Translations under genes and position numbers: made by a program | Assembly: GCA_030630005.1 (NCBI GenBank) | Contig: DAOVNY010000004.1 | Location: forward strand, 1 to 33,290 | Reading direction: 5' to 3' | From: Bacteroidales bacterium | GTDB lineage: Bacteria > Bacteroidota > Bacteroidia > Bacteroidales > JAIORY01 | Length of the DNA: 33,290 nucleotides | Notes under the pieces: generated by a model | What the model was told of the DNA's origin: nothing | Database searches by the model: none | The model's input: only the letters and a program-made list of their open reading frames with translations | In this document: in pieces, positions 17,780-24,334 of the stretch | Layout: each line of letters opens with the position of its first letter | Numbering within the stretch: position 1 is the first letter of the stretch

Positions 17780-17785
17780 AGGAGG
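17780..17785 (+). promoter_or_regulatory. Strong Shine-Dalgarno sequence, unusual for this genome
   Basis: AGGAGG lies 6 bases before the ATG at 17792. Nearly all other starts in the window have only AT-rich leaders, as is usual in Bacteroidota, so this site stands out and supports the small ORF as a real, highly translated gene. Confidence 0.7.
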
Positions 17786-17791
17786 AATATT

Positions 17792-17977
17792 ATGAAATAC
17801 AAAGTACATCGTTTTGAAATCAATATGGTCCAAGATCATGGCAGATTAGAACATTTCTTAAATAATTTGAAAGGAGAAATTGTATCAATAATTCCAAATA
17901 TTGCAAAAACAACCTTGTTTCAAATATATGGGGTGACGCGTAAAGTTGACTTTCTTTTGATAGTTGAAAAAATTTAA
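17792..17977 (+). CDS. Small conserved-looking protein (61 aa)
   Basis: A 61-residue soluble protein (MKYKVHRFEIN ... FLLIVEKI) with a predicted strand-helix-strand pattern: strand KVHRFEINM, helix GRLEHFLNNLKGEIVS, strand IIPNIA, strand VDFLLIVEK. The layout is reminiscent of DUF4177-type small proteins, but I cannot confirm membership. Its reality is backed by a strong ribosome binding site and by tight packing between the membrane protein gene (16 bp upstream) and the winged-helix gene. From memory, similar small proteins sit beside similar winged-helix genes in distant bacteria; this is unchecked. It could be a binding adaptor between the two larger partners. Confidence 0.75.
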   Translation: MKYKVHRFEINMVQDHGRLEHFLNNLKGEIVSIIPNIAKTTLFQIYGVTRKVDFLLIVEKI

Positions 17978-18013
17978 TATCATTTAAATAAATTGCGAAA
18001 CATAAAATTGGGA

Positions 18014-18625
18014 ATGGATTTTAAAGAAGCTGCAATATTAGGATCATATATATCAAAGGATTATGCGGAGTCGCTTTTTAAGTTATTGGCGATTTATCAT
18101 AATATCTCAGCTTCGGAAGCTGCGTCGAGGTTGAATATGCACATTCGTACTGTTCAGGATTTTATGGAAGCGATGGTTTTGTTGGATATTTTGGAGAAAG
18201 AAGAAGTTTACGAAAAGAAAAGACCATATTTCAGGTACTCTTTAAAGAAACACAAAATATTAATGGAGATTGATCTTGATACTTTGTTCAAAAATCCTCA
18301 ACCATTAAATGAATTTACTAAAAAAATCCGTGAAAAGAAAAATGCAGGAGCACGTTTCTCAATTGCTCGTAACAATCAATATTTTAGCAGTGTAGCAATT
18401 TGGATTGGAGAAGGACGACAGCAAAAAGAGCGGAAGATCAGCCTGACTATTGCACAAGGTAAATTTCTTTATAATCTTCCTTTTCCGAGTGCAGAAACTC
18501 GGAGTATTTCAGAATTAATGAAAAAAGCAGAAATTGATCAGGAACATGCTTCTGAAATTCTTGATATTGTAAATGTTTTAATTGAATATAAAGTGGTTGA
18601 AGTGGAAAAAAATATTTTGTCTTGA
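18014..18625 (+). CDS. Winged helix-turn-helix protein, probable regulator
   Basis: The N-terminal part (to about residue 85) is a winged HTH: ISASEAASRLNMHIRTVQDFMEAMVLLDILEKEE forms the helix-turn-helix, and the wing follows in KKRPYFRYSLKKH. The C-terminal half contains a second small domain (RKISLTIAQGKFLYNLPFPSAETRSI ... MKKAEIDQEHASEILDIVNVLIEYKVVEV) that may be another winged-helix unit, used for binding or dimerisation. I prefer the ATG at 18014 over the TTG at 17993 given by the ORF track; the two differ by seven codons. It ends the three-gene operon and presumably acts with the upstream membrane and small proteins. The target is unknown; self-regulation through the upstream promoter is a testable guess. 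Confidence 0.75.
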   Translation: MDFKEAAILGSYISKDYAESLFKLLAIYHNISASEAASRLNMHIRTVQDFMEAMVLLDILEKEEVYEKKRPYFRYSLKKHKILMEIDLDTLFKNPQPLNEFTKKIREKKNAGARFSIARNNQYFSSVAIWIGEGRQQKERKISLTIAQGKFLYNLPFPSAETRSISELMKKAEIDQEHASEILDIVNVLIEYKVVEVEKNILS

Positions 18626-18771
18626 AAATTATTTCCTTCTACGATTTTCTATTCTTCTGATTTCTTACTAATGTCTGGAGTATTTTTTCTTATATTTAAA
18701 CTTTCTATTGTAAAATATTATTATAATATTTGGCTTTTTTAAAAAGCATCTGTTTAATATTTAATTTTATT

Positions 18772-19533
18772 ATGAAAGACTTAAAACACTTCGCTTTATT
18801 AATGTTCTTTTTATTTGCATTAGATGGCGAATGCCTATCTTGACCCTGGTACAGGAAGTATAATAATCCATGCATTAATTGCAGGTTTTGTTGGTGCAGT
18901 TTTTGTCATCAAAATTTATCGCCGGATAAATAAAGTCTATGCTGATGATTATGAGCAATTAATGTTTTCGGGATTATATAACAAGCTTGTAGAAAACCAT
19001 TTATTAATACCTCATATTGAAACAAAATTAATTCCGTAAAAACATGGACACCTTTGAGAATGGCAAGTATATTAAATATGGAGCAAATTAAATCGAATGA
19101 AATTAATCAATGTTATAAATTAATAAAAAACAGCAAGGTTGTTGATATTTTAAAATCAAAAGATTATACCATTTATAATTTTCCGATGCGTTATTACGAA
19201 GATAAAATTTCGCCTATGACCAAGGCAGATACTACCTTTGGGACTTCGTTTGGAAAATACAAAGGACCTGCTTATAAACTTAGTAATTTCAATAATGAAT
19301 TACTAAAGACAAGTGTTTTTAGAAAATTCATTAAAAATTATTACCGTAAAAGTTTGGGCGATGATAAAAAATATAATAATATTTATTCAAATTATATAAG
19401 TTTTACCTTTAACAAACTGAAAGAAATACCCGAATATCAGAGTCCGAAATTTATTTATGCACATATTGAATGTCCCCATAATCCTTATGTTTTTGATAAA
19501 GATGGTAAACGAATAGGTGTAAAGTGGGTATGA
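18772..19533 (+). pseudogene. Remnants of a YLDPGTGS small protein joined to a sulfatase/LTA-synthase-like protein
   Basis: Three frames together look like decayed genes. ATG 18772 begins a signal-peptide-like stretch (MKDLKHFALLMFFLFAL) that is out of frame by one base with ORF 18824-19039, whose ANAYLDPGTGSIIIHALIAG would complete a signal peptide and is the hallmark of a small membrane protein family. That ORF then changes character (YADDYEQL ... IPHIETKLIP) and stops. A second shift leads into ORF 19054-19533, which contains ASILNM, NFPMRYY and PKFIYAHIECPHNPYVFD, typical of the central part of sulfatase/LTA-synthase-like membrane enzymes. The catalytic N-terminal part and the whole C-terminal half are missing. 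I read this as internal deletion plus frameshifts; none of the pieces is likely to work. Confidence 0.65.
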
Positions 19534-19560
19534 GTTGATAGAAAATTAATCATTATAGTT

Positions 19561-20028
19561 TCATCTTACGTTAATGTGATATTTTTTTTGCAATCCGTGT
19601 AAGAAATTACGCAATATCTGATCTTTACATTGGCGATATTGGCTCTGATTTGGCTTACGAAAGAATGCACTTAATTCGTGTTTACTTATGCGAAGATCCA
19701 CCAGATCAAGAATTTCCAGAATATCATGATCTTTCAGGTTTAATGCTATTTTTAATTTTCTAAAAACGATATTATTATTTAGTCGTTTTTCGGGAATAGG
19801 TGGAGGTCCTTCTTTTTTACCGCGTTTATCTATTATCAGACCATTCAGAAAAATTGCCAGTTGCAGGTCATAAAGTCCTTCATACGCAGGATCATCATCT
19901 TTTTTTAACCAATTACTTATCTGTGCTCGTGTTACCTTATAATCGGCTAAGCCAAATATCTCAATCATCTTCGAATCGCTAAAATCGAAAGTGTAACGGA
20001 TACGGCGTAATATGTCGTTATGATTCAT
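19561..20028 (-). CDS. yehS: DUF1456 (YehS-type) protein
   Basis: A 155-residue protein made of two copies of the DUF1456 repeat. The first is NHNDILRRIRYTFDFSDSKMIEIFGLADYKVTRAQISNWLKK (about 2-43) and the second LNNNIVFRKLKIALNLKDHDILEILDLVDLRISKHELSAFFRKP (about 83-126), closing with RQCKDQILRNFLHGL. This matches E. coli YehS in length and order. The biochemical function of the family is, to my knowledge, unknown; the fold looks helix-rich and possibly nucleic-acid-binding. It starts 3 bp after the stop of the beta-barrel gene, so the two are co-transcribed. Confidence 0.9.
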   Translation of the reverse strand: MNHNDILRRIRYTFDFSDSKMIEIFGLADYKVTRAQISNWLKKDDDPAYEGLYDLQLAIFLNGLIIDKRGKKEGPPPIPEKRLNNNIVFRKLKIALNLKDHDILEILDLVDLRISKHELSAFFRKPNQSQYRQCKDQILRNFLHGLQKKYHINVR

Positions 20029-20031
20029 AAT

Positions 20032-20679
20032 TTATATTTTCACTCTAATCATTATTCTAAAATATCTGTTGAAAATTTGATCTCCATAGTCATATAATGA
20101 TGTCACACCAAACTTATATTCCGGTTTTATCATTAATTTATATTTTGATAATGGAATATCTATTCCTAATCCAAATGAAATTCCATAATTCAGATTTGAA
20201 ATATTTGCTTTTCCATCAAACTCATATTCATTATATTCAATTTGATTATTCGCATTGGGCAAATATGTGTGCATAGTGCCTTTTTTTCTTGCTCTTATGT
20301 TTAGGTCTAAAAAAGGACCCGTTTCTACAAATGCTTTTGACTTATTGCCAAAGTTAACTCTTACAGTTAATGGAATAGATACACTATTAATATAATAAGT
20401 TAAATCAGTTGAGTGGGCAAAGTGTCCTTCATACATTATTGTTTTAAATTGACTTGTTTTATTATATTCAAATCCAATAATCAGGTTAACTTTTTTGTCT
20501 GCTGAAAATGCGTGATATGCCCCTATTCCAAATCCAATTCCGTCATTAGTATTATTGTCATTTACATTTGTTTCGTTTAATGAGATGCTAAATTCGTCAA
20601 AAAAGAAAGTACTGTCTCCCTGCCCAAATGTTAATGAATAAGAGAAAATAAATGCCAATATTAAAATCAAGTTTTTCAT
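20032..20679 (-). CDS. Outer-membrane beta-barrel protein (porin-like)
   Basis: A 215-residue exported protein. The signal peptide is MKNLILILAFIFSYSLTFGQ, followed by amphipathic beta strands separated by charged turns, with strand ends such as GIGFGIGAYHAF, GFEYNKTS, SIPLTVRVNFG, YGISFGLGIDIPL and the final YFRIMIRVKI. This is the general form of small eight-stranded outer-membrane barrels common in Bacteroidota. No specific function can be assigned. It is the first gene of a pair with yehS. Its leader carries copy 1 of the dispersed hairpin repeat (20701-20784), which ends 22 bp upstream of the start. Confidence 0.8.
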   Translation of the reverse strand: MKNLILILAFIFSYSLTFGQGDSTFFFDEFSISLNETNVNDNNTNDGIGFGIGAYHAFSADKKVNLIIGFEYNKTSQFKTIMYEGHFAHSTDLTYYINSVSIPLTVRVNFGNKSKAFVETGPFLDLNIRARKKGTMHTYLPNANNQIEYNEYEFDGKANISNLNYGISFGLGIDIPLSKYKLMIKPEYKFGVTSLYDYGDQIFNRYFRIMIRVKI

Positions 20680-20700
20680 TTGTGTGTTTTGGTTGCAGTC

Positions 20701-20784
20701 AACTTCTAAATAATTACTACACTATGCATATTATTTCGCCTTTGTCTATTGTAGTATTTTTTGTTAATACTTGAAATTTCTTTT
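20701..20784 (-). repeat. Dispersed hairpin repeat, copy 1
   Basis: Shares the core ACAAAGGCGAAAT and the flanking inverted arms (TACTACA ... TGTAGTA on the minus strand) with copies at 26046-26128 and 26912-26980 and a partial copy at 22180-22216. It lies just upstream of a minus-strand start codon. Confidence 0.75.
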
Positions 20785-20887
20785 GGCCAATCATAACTTT
20801 TAAGTACGACTTCTGCCGGGCATTTTGTGAACAAAGGAATGCAGTCTTATACAAGTCTAATATTTTTATGTTACCTTTATGTTCCAC
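20785..20887 (-). pseudogene. Stub of a DprA/Smf-like (Rossmann-fold) gene
   Basis: Reading the minus strand from a GTG that overlaps the RhuM stop codon (TAGTG) gives ...DLYKTAFLCSQ; after loss of one A at an A4 run (plus 20823-20826) it continues CPAEVVLKSYDW. Joined, KTAFLCSQ-K-CPAEVVLKSYDW is the start of a small Rossmann-fold protein family that I know as DNA-processing (DprA/Smf)-like. After about 33 codons the sequence runs into hairpin repeat copy 1 and the rest of the gene is gone. It was probably a translationally coupled partner of the RhuM gene. Confidence 0.6.
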
Positions 20888-21918
20888 TATTTATCATTAT
20901 TTTTTTCAAGTTGCTTTTTAATCATTTTATCAAAATCGCTTTCAAACAAACTGTCTTGAATAGGTTTATACCTGTCGTATTCTTTTTCTGCAAATGATTT
21001 TGCTATTGCTGCGTTAACTTTTCCGGCATTTTGCAGTATATCTTTTTGGTTAAATTGCAAAAAAGCATTTAATTTTTCTACCCAATCTTTCATAGTCATT
21101 ACAATGCCTTGCCCAGCCTGATCTTCGGCATAATCTAAGTACATCGTAACAATTCTATTCAGTGGTTTTAGCTCTTTTTCTGATAGGTAATTTTTAGCAA
21201 TAGAAATATCAGATTTTCTAATTTTACCATCAGGTGAATTTTTCCAGGATGTTAAGCCCATTTTTTCTTTTTTGTGGTTGGCTCTCGAAACAATAATCTC
21301 AGAAGCAGTTTTTCCGGTAATAGCCCAATGCAATTTATTTTGTACTGTGGCAAAAAACTTTTTGGTTGTTTCCGATTCATATTCATAGTCGATACTACAC
21401 TCGGCATAAATATCTGTAATTTGCTGATACAATCGCCTTTCGCTACTGCGAATATCTCTAATCTTTTCAAGTTGTTCTTTAAAATAGTCTTCTCCAAAAA
21501 GTGGCTGTGGATTTTTTAATCTTTCCACATCCATGGTATAGCCTTTAATGATAAACTCTTTTAATACAGCAGTTGCCCAAATTCTGAATTGAGTTGCCCG
21601 GTTTGAATTTACACGATAACCTACCGCAATAATAGCATCGAGATTATAAAATTCTGTATTCCTTTTAACTTCTCTGCCACTTTCGTTTTGAACTATTTCC
21701 ATAATGGAAACAGTTACTTCTTTTTGCAACTCTCCACTCTCAAAAATATTTTTAAGATGTTTTGATACTGCCGGAACATTTATATCAAAAAGCTCTGCAA
21801 TCTTTTTTTGCGGCATCCAAATAGTTTCGTTTTGCAAAAGCACATCTACTTTAACATCTCCGTTTGATGTTTTATAAAGTAGAAACTCTCTGTTTGGTTT
21901 ATATTTTTCTAAATCCAT
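20887..21918 (-). CDS. RhuM-family (virulence RhuM) protein
   Basis: A 343-residue protein of the RhuM family. The N-terminal part holds a helix-turn-helix (WMPQKKIAELFDINVPAVSKHLKNIFESGEL), followed by the conserved core FYNLDAIIAVGYRVNSNRATQFRIWATAVLKEFIIKGY, then IRSSERRLYQQITDIYAECSIDY and KFFATVQNKLHWAITGKTASEII. The family is accessory, often found beside type I restriction genes or on islands; its molecular function is unknown as far as I know. It is clearly homologous to the RhuM gene at 27273-28295. Its 5' flank carries a GC-rich element (22011-22056), and directly after its stop lies the stub of another gene. The ATG at 21918 gives the standard N-terminus. Confidence 0.9.
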   Translation of the reverse strand: MDLEKYKPNREFLLYKTSNGDVKVDVLLQNETIWMPQKKIAELFDINVPAVSKHLKNIFESGELQKEVTVSIMEIVQNESGREVKRNTEFYNLDAIIAVGYRVNSNRATQFRIWATAVLKEFIIKGYTMDVERLKNPQPLFGEDYFKEQLEKIRDIRSSERRLYQQITDIYAECSIDYEYESETTKKFFATVQNKLHWAITGKTASEIIVSRANHKKEKMGLTSWKNSPDGKIRKSDISIAKNYLSEKELKPLNRIVTMYLDYAEDQAGQGIVMTMKDWVEKLNAFLQFNQKDILQNAGKVNAAIAKSFAEKEYDRYKPIQDSLFESDFDKMIKKQLEKNNDK

Positions 21919-22010
21919 ATTTTTTATTCCTCACTCTCTCAATTATTTAACTCTTTTTCCATTCTATACTTAATATCATAATTAATAATAAAATCCAACT
22001 CTTCTCCCTG

Positions 22011-22056
22011 TTAGTGTTTACTGGCGGGGCGGGATCGATTGTGTGGTCGTGCTTTG
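22011..22056. repeat. GC-rich intergenic element A
   Basis: An isolated GC-rich patch in AT-rich DNA with ACTGGCGGGGCGGGAT and then GGTCGTG. It shares the words ACTGGCGGG and GGTCGT, in the same order and orientation, with the element at 24251-24330. It lies between RhuM and BRO-N genes. Confidence 0.5.
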
Positions 22057-22215
22057 CTATTTCATTTTAATATCTGGCATTTCTTTCCCGAATTCATCAT
22101 CAATTAAATGTATTTGTTTTCTTATAATTGAACGTTTTGCAATAACCATATTTAAACAAAAATTCTCAAATTCCGTTTTATTTATTTCGCCTTTGTATAT
22201 TGTAATGTTTTTTGT
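22057..22215 (-). pseudogene. Possible 3' fragment of an unrecognised gene
   Basis: The ORF-track line 22057-22242 overlaps the end of the BRO-N gene in another frame. Its last 45 or so residues (TEFENFCLNM ... DEFGKEMPDIKMK) look like protein rather than noise and end just before the GC-rich element, but there is no start of its own. It may be the tail of a gene whose front was replaced when the BRO-N gene arrived. Family unknown. Confidence 0.3.
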
Positions 22216-23023
22216 TTTCAGGGGCATCAAGATAATTTTCATCTGTACTTACTTTTTTATCTGTCTTTTTTTCAAGTGCATTTTTTGCATCTCCTGCAAT
22301 TTTCCCACCCTCTTTGGCATCCTGTTTTAACTTATTGAAGCCTTGCGAATCATTTGTTTGAGTTATTTCCGTAGTAGCTCTTTCGCCAAGCATAGAGAAT
22401 ATAAGTTCAAGGTCTGTCATATGATCTCTTAAATTCTCTCTTTTTAATTTTTTCAACTCTTTGTATTCACTTGGGGTCATTCCAAAAGTTGCTTTGCTTA
22501 TTTCTGCTGTTAAAATTGCATATTCAATTTTTTCTTTAGCGCCTCTGCTTTTCCATTCATCAGTAAGTTCTTCACGAATTGCAATACCACGCATTCGTTT
22601 TTCAACCCAGTCGGCACTGTAACCTTTTGCCTGATATAAAGCTCTTGTTCGTTTAGTTGCAAGTTCGGGGTCCTCAATCTCCTGCACTCTTTCATATCCT
22701 ACCTTAGCCAGCCATCTTTTAAAAGGTTCTGCTTTAGGTGAGGGAATAGATTGTATTATGCGAAATATACCTTCAGTATTTGCACAATTTATTTTCTGAA
22801 CACCACCGGCAGTTTTTATCGAAAGGGGGGTGGCAATTTGCCCCCACCCTTTGGAAAGTTCTGAATCTCGTCTTCGCATATCCTTAATATACCCTTTAGG
22901 GTTTTTAGAGTCAGTAAGGGCAAAAACAACATCCTCTATAACAAACCACCATTCATTTTTATAAATGATTTTTCTAATCTCTTTTTTTTGAAAAATTGCT
23001 ATTTTTTTATTTTGCTTACTCAT
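22178..23023 (-). CDS. BRO-N domain (phage antirepressor-type) protein
   Basis: A 281-residue protein. The BRO-N domain spans about residues 8-110 (IRKIIYKNEWWFVIEDVVFALTDSKNPKGYIKDMRRRD ... NTEGIFRIIQSIPSPKAEPFKRWLAKVG). The C-terminal part has the run TDLELIFSMLGERATTEI and GGKIAGDAKNALEKKTDKKV typical of bacterial BRO/DinD-like proteins. The family includes phage antirepressors; stand-alone bacterial members have unknown roles. Its natural end is probably near ENYLDAPENKK: the last nine residues (HYNIQRRNK) are read from the partial hairpin repeat, so the tail seems to have been replaced. The first eight codons (MSKQNKKI) and the leader are identical to those of the KilA-N gene upstream. 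Confidence 0.88.
   Translation of the reverse strand: MSKQNKKIAIFQKKEIRKIIYKNEWWFVIEDVVFALTDSKNPKGYIKDMRRRDSELSKGWGQIATPLSIKTAGGVQKINCANTEGIFRIIQSIPSPKAEPFKRWLAKVGYERVQEIEDPELATKRTRALYQAKGYSADWVEKRMRGIAIREELTDEWKSRGAKEKIEYAILTAEISKATFGMTPSEYKELKKLKRENLRDHMTDLELIFSMLGERATTEITQTNDSQGFNKLKQDAKEGGKIAGDAKNALEKKTDKKVSTDENYLDAPENKKHYNIQRRNK
22180..22216 (-). repeat. Dispersed hairpin repeat, partial copy 4
   Basis: On the minus strand ACAAAAAACATTACAATA and CAAAGGCGAAATAA match the left half of copies 1-3; the right arm is absent. It is read as the last codons of the BRO-N gene. Confidence 0.55.
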
Positions 23024-23106
23024 TTCAAATTCCGGCTCTATGATTTTTAATTTTACTATTCATTTGTTTTGGTAACCATTACCTGCGGCATACGATATGA
23101 CCCGTT
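23000..23106 (-). repeat. 107-bp direct repeat, copy 1 (5' module of BRO-N gene)
   Basis: Identical base for base to 23956-24062. It covers the leader and first eight codons of the BRO-N gene. The match stops at the edge of a palindrome (TCGCCT-C-AGGCGA, 23107-23119). Confidence 0.95.
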
Positions 23107-23129
23107 TCGCCTCAGGCGAGATGGTATGC
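23088..23129. repeat. Nested palindrome at the edge of the 107-bp repeat
   Basis: Outer arms GCATACGAT / ATGGTATGC (one mismatch) enclose a perfect inner palindrome TCGCCT-C-AGGCGA. No T-run follows, so a terminator is unlikely. The left outer arm lies in the repeat; the inner palindrome and the right arm lie outside it. Confidence 0.6.
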
Positions 23130-23142
23130 TTGCTTCGTATTA

Positions 23143-23979
23143 TTATTCATTTGATCTCTCATTTAATTTTTTTACTTTTTTATCTTCTAAAAGTATTTTC
23201 ATTTGCTGAATAGCAATTTTATTTAAACGAATTAATCGTTCTTGTTGCGAAAATTCTTCGTTAATAAATACTGAGTTAAGATTTTCAAGATTTGAAAGAC
23301 ATACTAATTGCGAAACATTGGCATAATCACGGATATTGCCTTTCTTATCAGGATTTTCAGTCCGCCACTGTTTTGCTGTTTTCCCGAATAGAGCCATATT
23401 TAAAACATCGGCTTCGGTAGCATATATAAGATTTATTTGTTTTGTATCTAATTCCGGTGGAATAAGATTTTCTTTTATTGCATCAGTATGAATGCGGTAA
23501 TTTATCTTTGCCAAATTTCGTTTTATATCCCAGCCAAGTTGCTTTTGTTCTTCTTCTTTTAAACGCTGAAACTCTTTTATTAGATAAAGTTTAAATTCAA
23601 CCGATATCCACGAAGCAAATTCAAATGCTATATCTTTATGAGCATAAGTTCCACCATAGCGTCCTGCTTTTGATATAATGCCAATTGCATTGGTTTTTTC
23701 TATCCATTGCTTAGGTGTTAATGTAAAACTGTTAAGCCCTGACGATTTTCTAAACCCGTCGAATTCGACGGGTTTAAAATCCGAATTATTAAGACTTTCC
23801 CAAATACCAAGAAACTCAATTGTATTTCTGTTACGTAACCAATTTCTTACCAGATCATCAGTTCTATCGGAATTTTTATAGCGAGCAATATCTGTAATAC
23901 AAATATAATCGTCTTGATTGTTTGTAATTACTGTGATTTCTTCACCCTTGACTTTTATTTTTTTATTTTGCTTACTCAT
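23143..23979 (-). CDS. KilA-N domain protein
   Basis: A 278-residue protein with an N-terminal KilA-N DNA-binding domain (about residues 10-115): YICITDIARYKNSDRTDDLVRNWLRNRNTIEFLGIWE, then GLNSFTLTPKQWIEKTNAIGIISKAGRYGGTYAHKDIAFEFASWISVEFKLYLIKEFQRL. The C-terminal half (WDIKRNLAKINYRIHTDAIKENLIPP ... YATEADVLNMALFGKTAKQWR) is typical of bacterial KilA-N proteins. The family derives from phage and large-virus DNA-binding proteins; the role of chromosomal copies is unclear. The start ATG 23979 lies in the 107-bp repeat shared with the BRO-N gene, so the two genes have the same leader and N-terminal eight residues (MSKQNKKI) but unrelated bodies. Confidence 0.88.
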   Translation of the reverse strand: MSKQNKKIKVKGEEITVITNNQDDYICITDIARYKNSDRTDDLVRNWLRNRNTIEFLGIWESLNNSDFKPVEFDGFRKSSGLNSFTLTPKQWIEKTNAIGIISKAGRYGGTYAHKDIAFEFASWISVEFKLYLIKEFQRLKEEEQKQLGWDIKRNLAKINYRIHTDAIKENLIPPELDTKQINLIYATEADVLNMALFGKTAKQWRTENPDKKGNIRDYANVSQLVCLSNLENLNSVFINEEFSQQERLIRLNKIAIQQMKILLEDKKVKKLNERSNE

Positions 23980-24062
23980 TTCAAATTCCGGCTCTATGAT
24001 TTTTAATTTTACTATTCATTTGTTTTGGTAACCATTACCTGCGGCATACGATATGACCCGTT
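23956..24062 (-). repeat. 107-bp direct repeat, copy 2 (5' module of KilA-N gene)
   Basis: Identical to 23000-23106; see that entry. Beyond 24062 the two copies share nothing obvious. Confidence 0.95.
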
Positions 24063-24079
24063 GTGTGTACCTTGAATGG

Positions 24080-24087
24080 CAAATATA
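24080..24087 (-). promoter_or_regulatory. Candidate -7 box for the KilA-N gene
   Basis: Minus strand TATATTTG followed by CC matches TAnnTTTG, about 100 bp upstream of ATG 23979 and just outside repeat copy 2. No clear -33 box. The 355-bp gap 23980-24334 otherwise holds repeat copy 2, GC-rich element B and no supported gene. Confidence 0.4.
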
Positions 24088-24250
24088 ATAAAAGTTCTTT
24101 GAATAGATAAAATTTAAAGAAAATCCAATGATGAAAACAACCGTAATTGAAAGGCTGAAAAGGAGAGGATACTTTTTTTTCTCAGGGCAATTTCTGAAAT
24201 TTTTTCGGTTTGTATCAAATGAGACACTGCTCAAAATTTCTTTTGTTTGG

Positions 24251-24330
24251 TGAACCGTTTGCCTATGGCGGGATGGTGGGATAGGTGCACTGGCGGGTTA
24301 TTCGGTCGTTAGTCTCCTACGATTAGCTGC
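24251..24330. repeat. GC-rich intergenic element B
   Basis: GC-rich patch with TATGGCGGGATGGTGGGAT, ACTGGCGGG and GGTCGTTAG, sharing ordered words with element A (22011-22056). It lies directly after the DUF2971 stop codon (minus strand), as an end-of-gene element would. Confidence 0.5.
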
Positions 24331-24334
24331 CTTT

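Noticed and set aside
22178-23979. Prophage inferred from BRO-N and KilA-N genes
   Set aside because: No structural, lysis, integrase or replication genes accompany them; such domain genes are common as single accessory genes.
24016-24234. 72-codon minus-strand ORF with one hydrophobic segment
   Set aside because: Its last third lies in the 107-bp repeat leader and it has no homology signs or ribosome site; a promoter box lies inside it. More likely intergenic.
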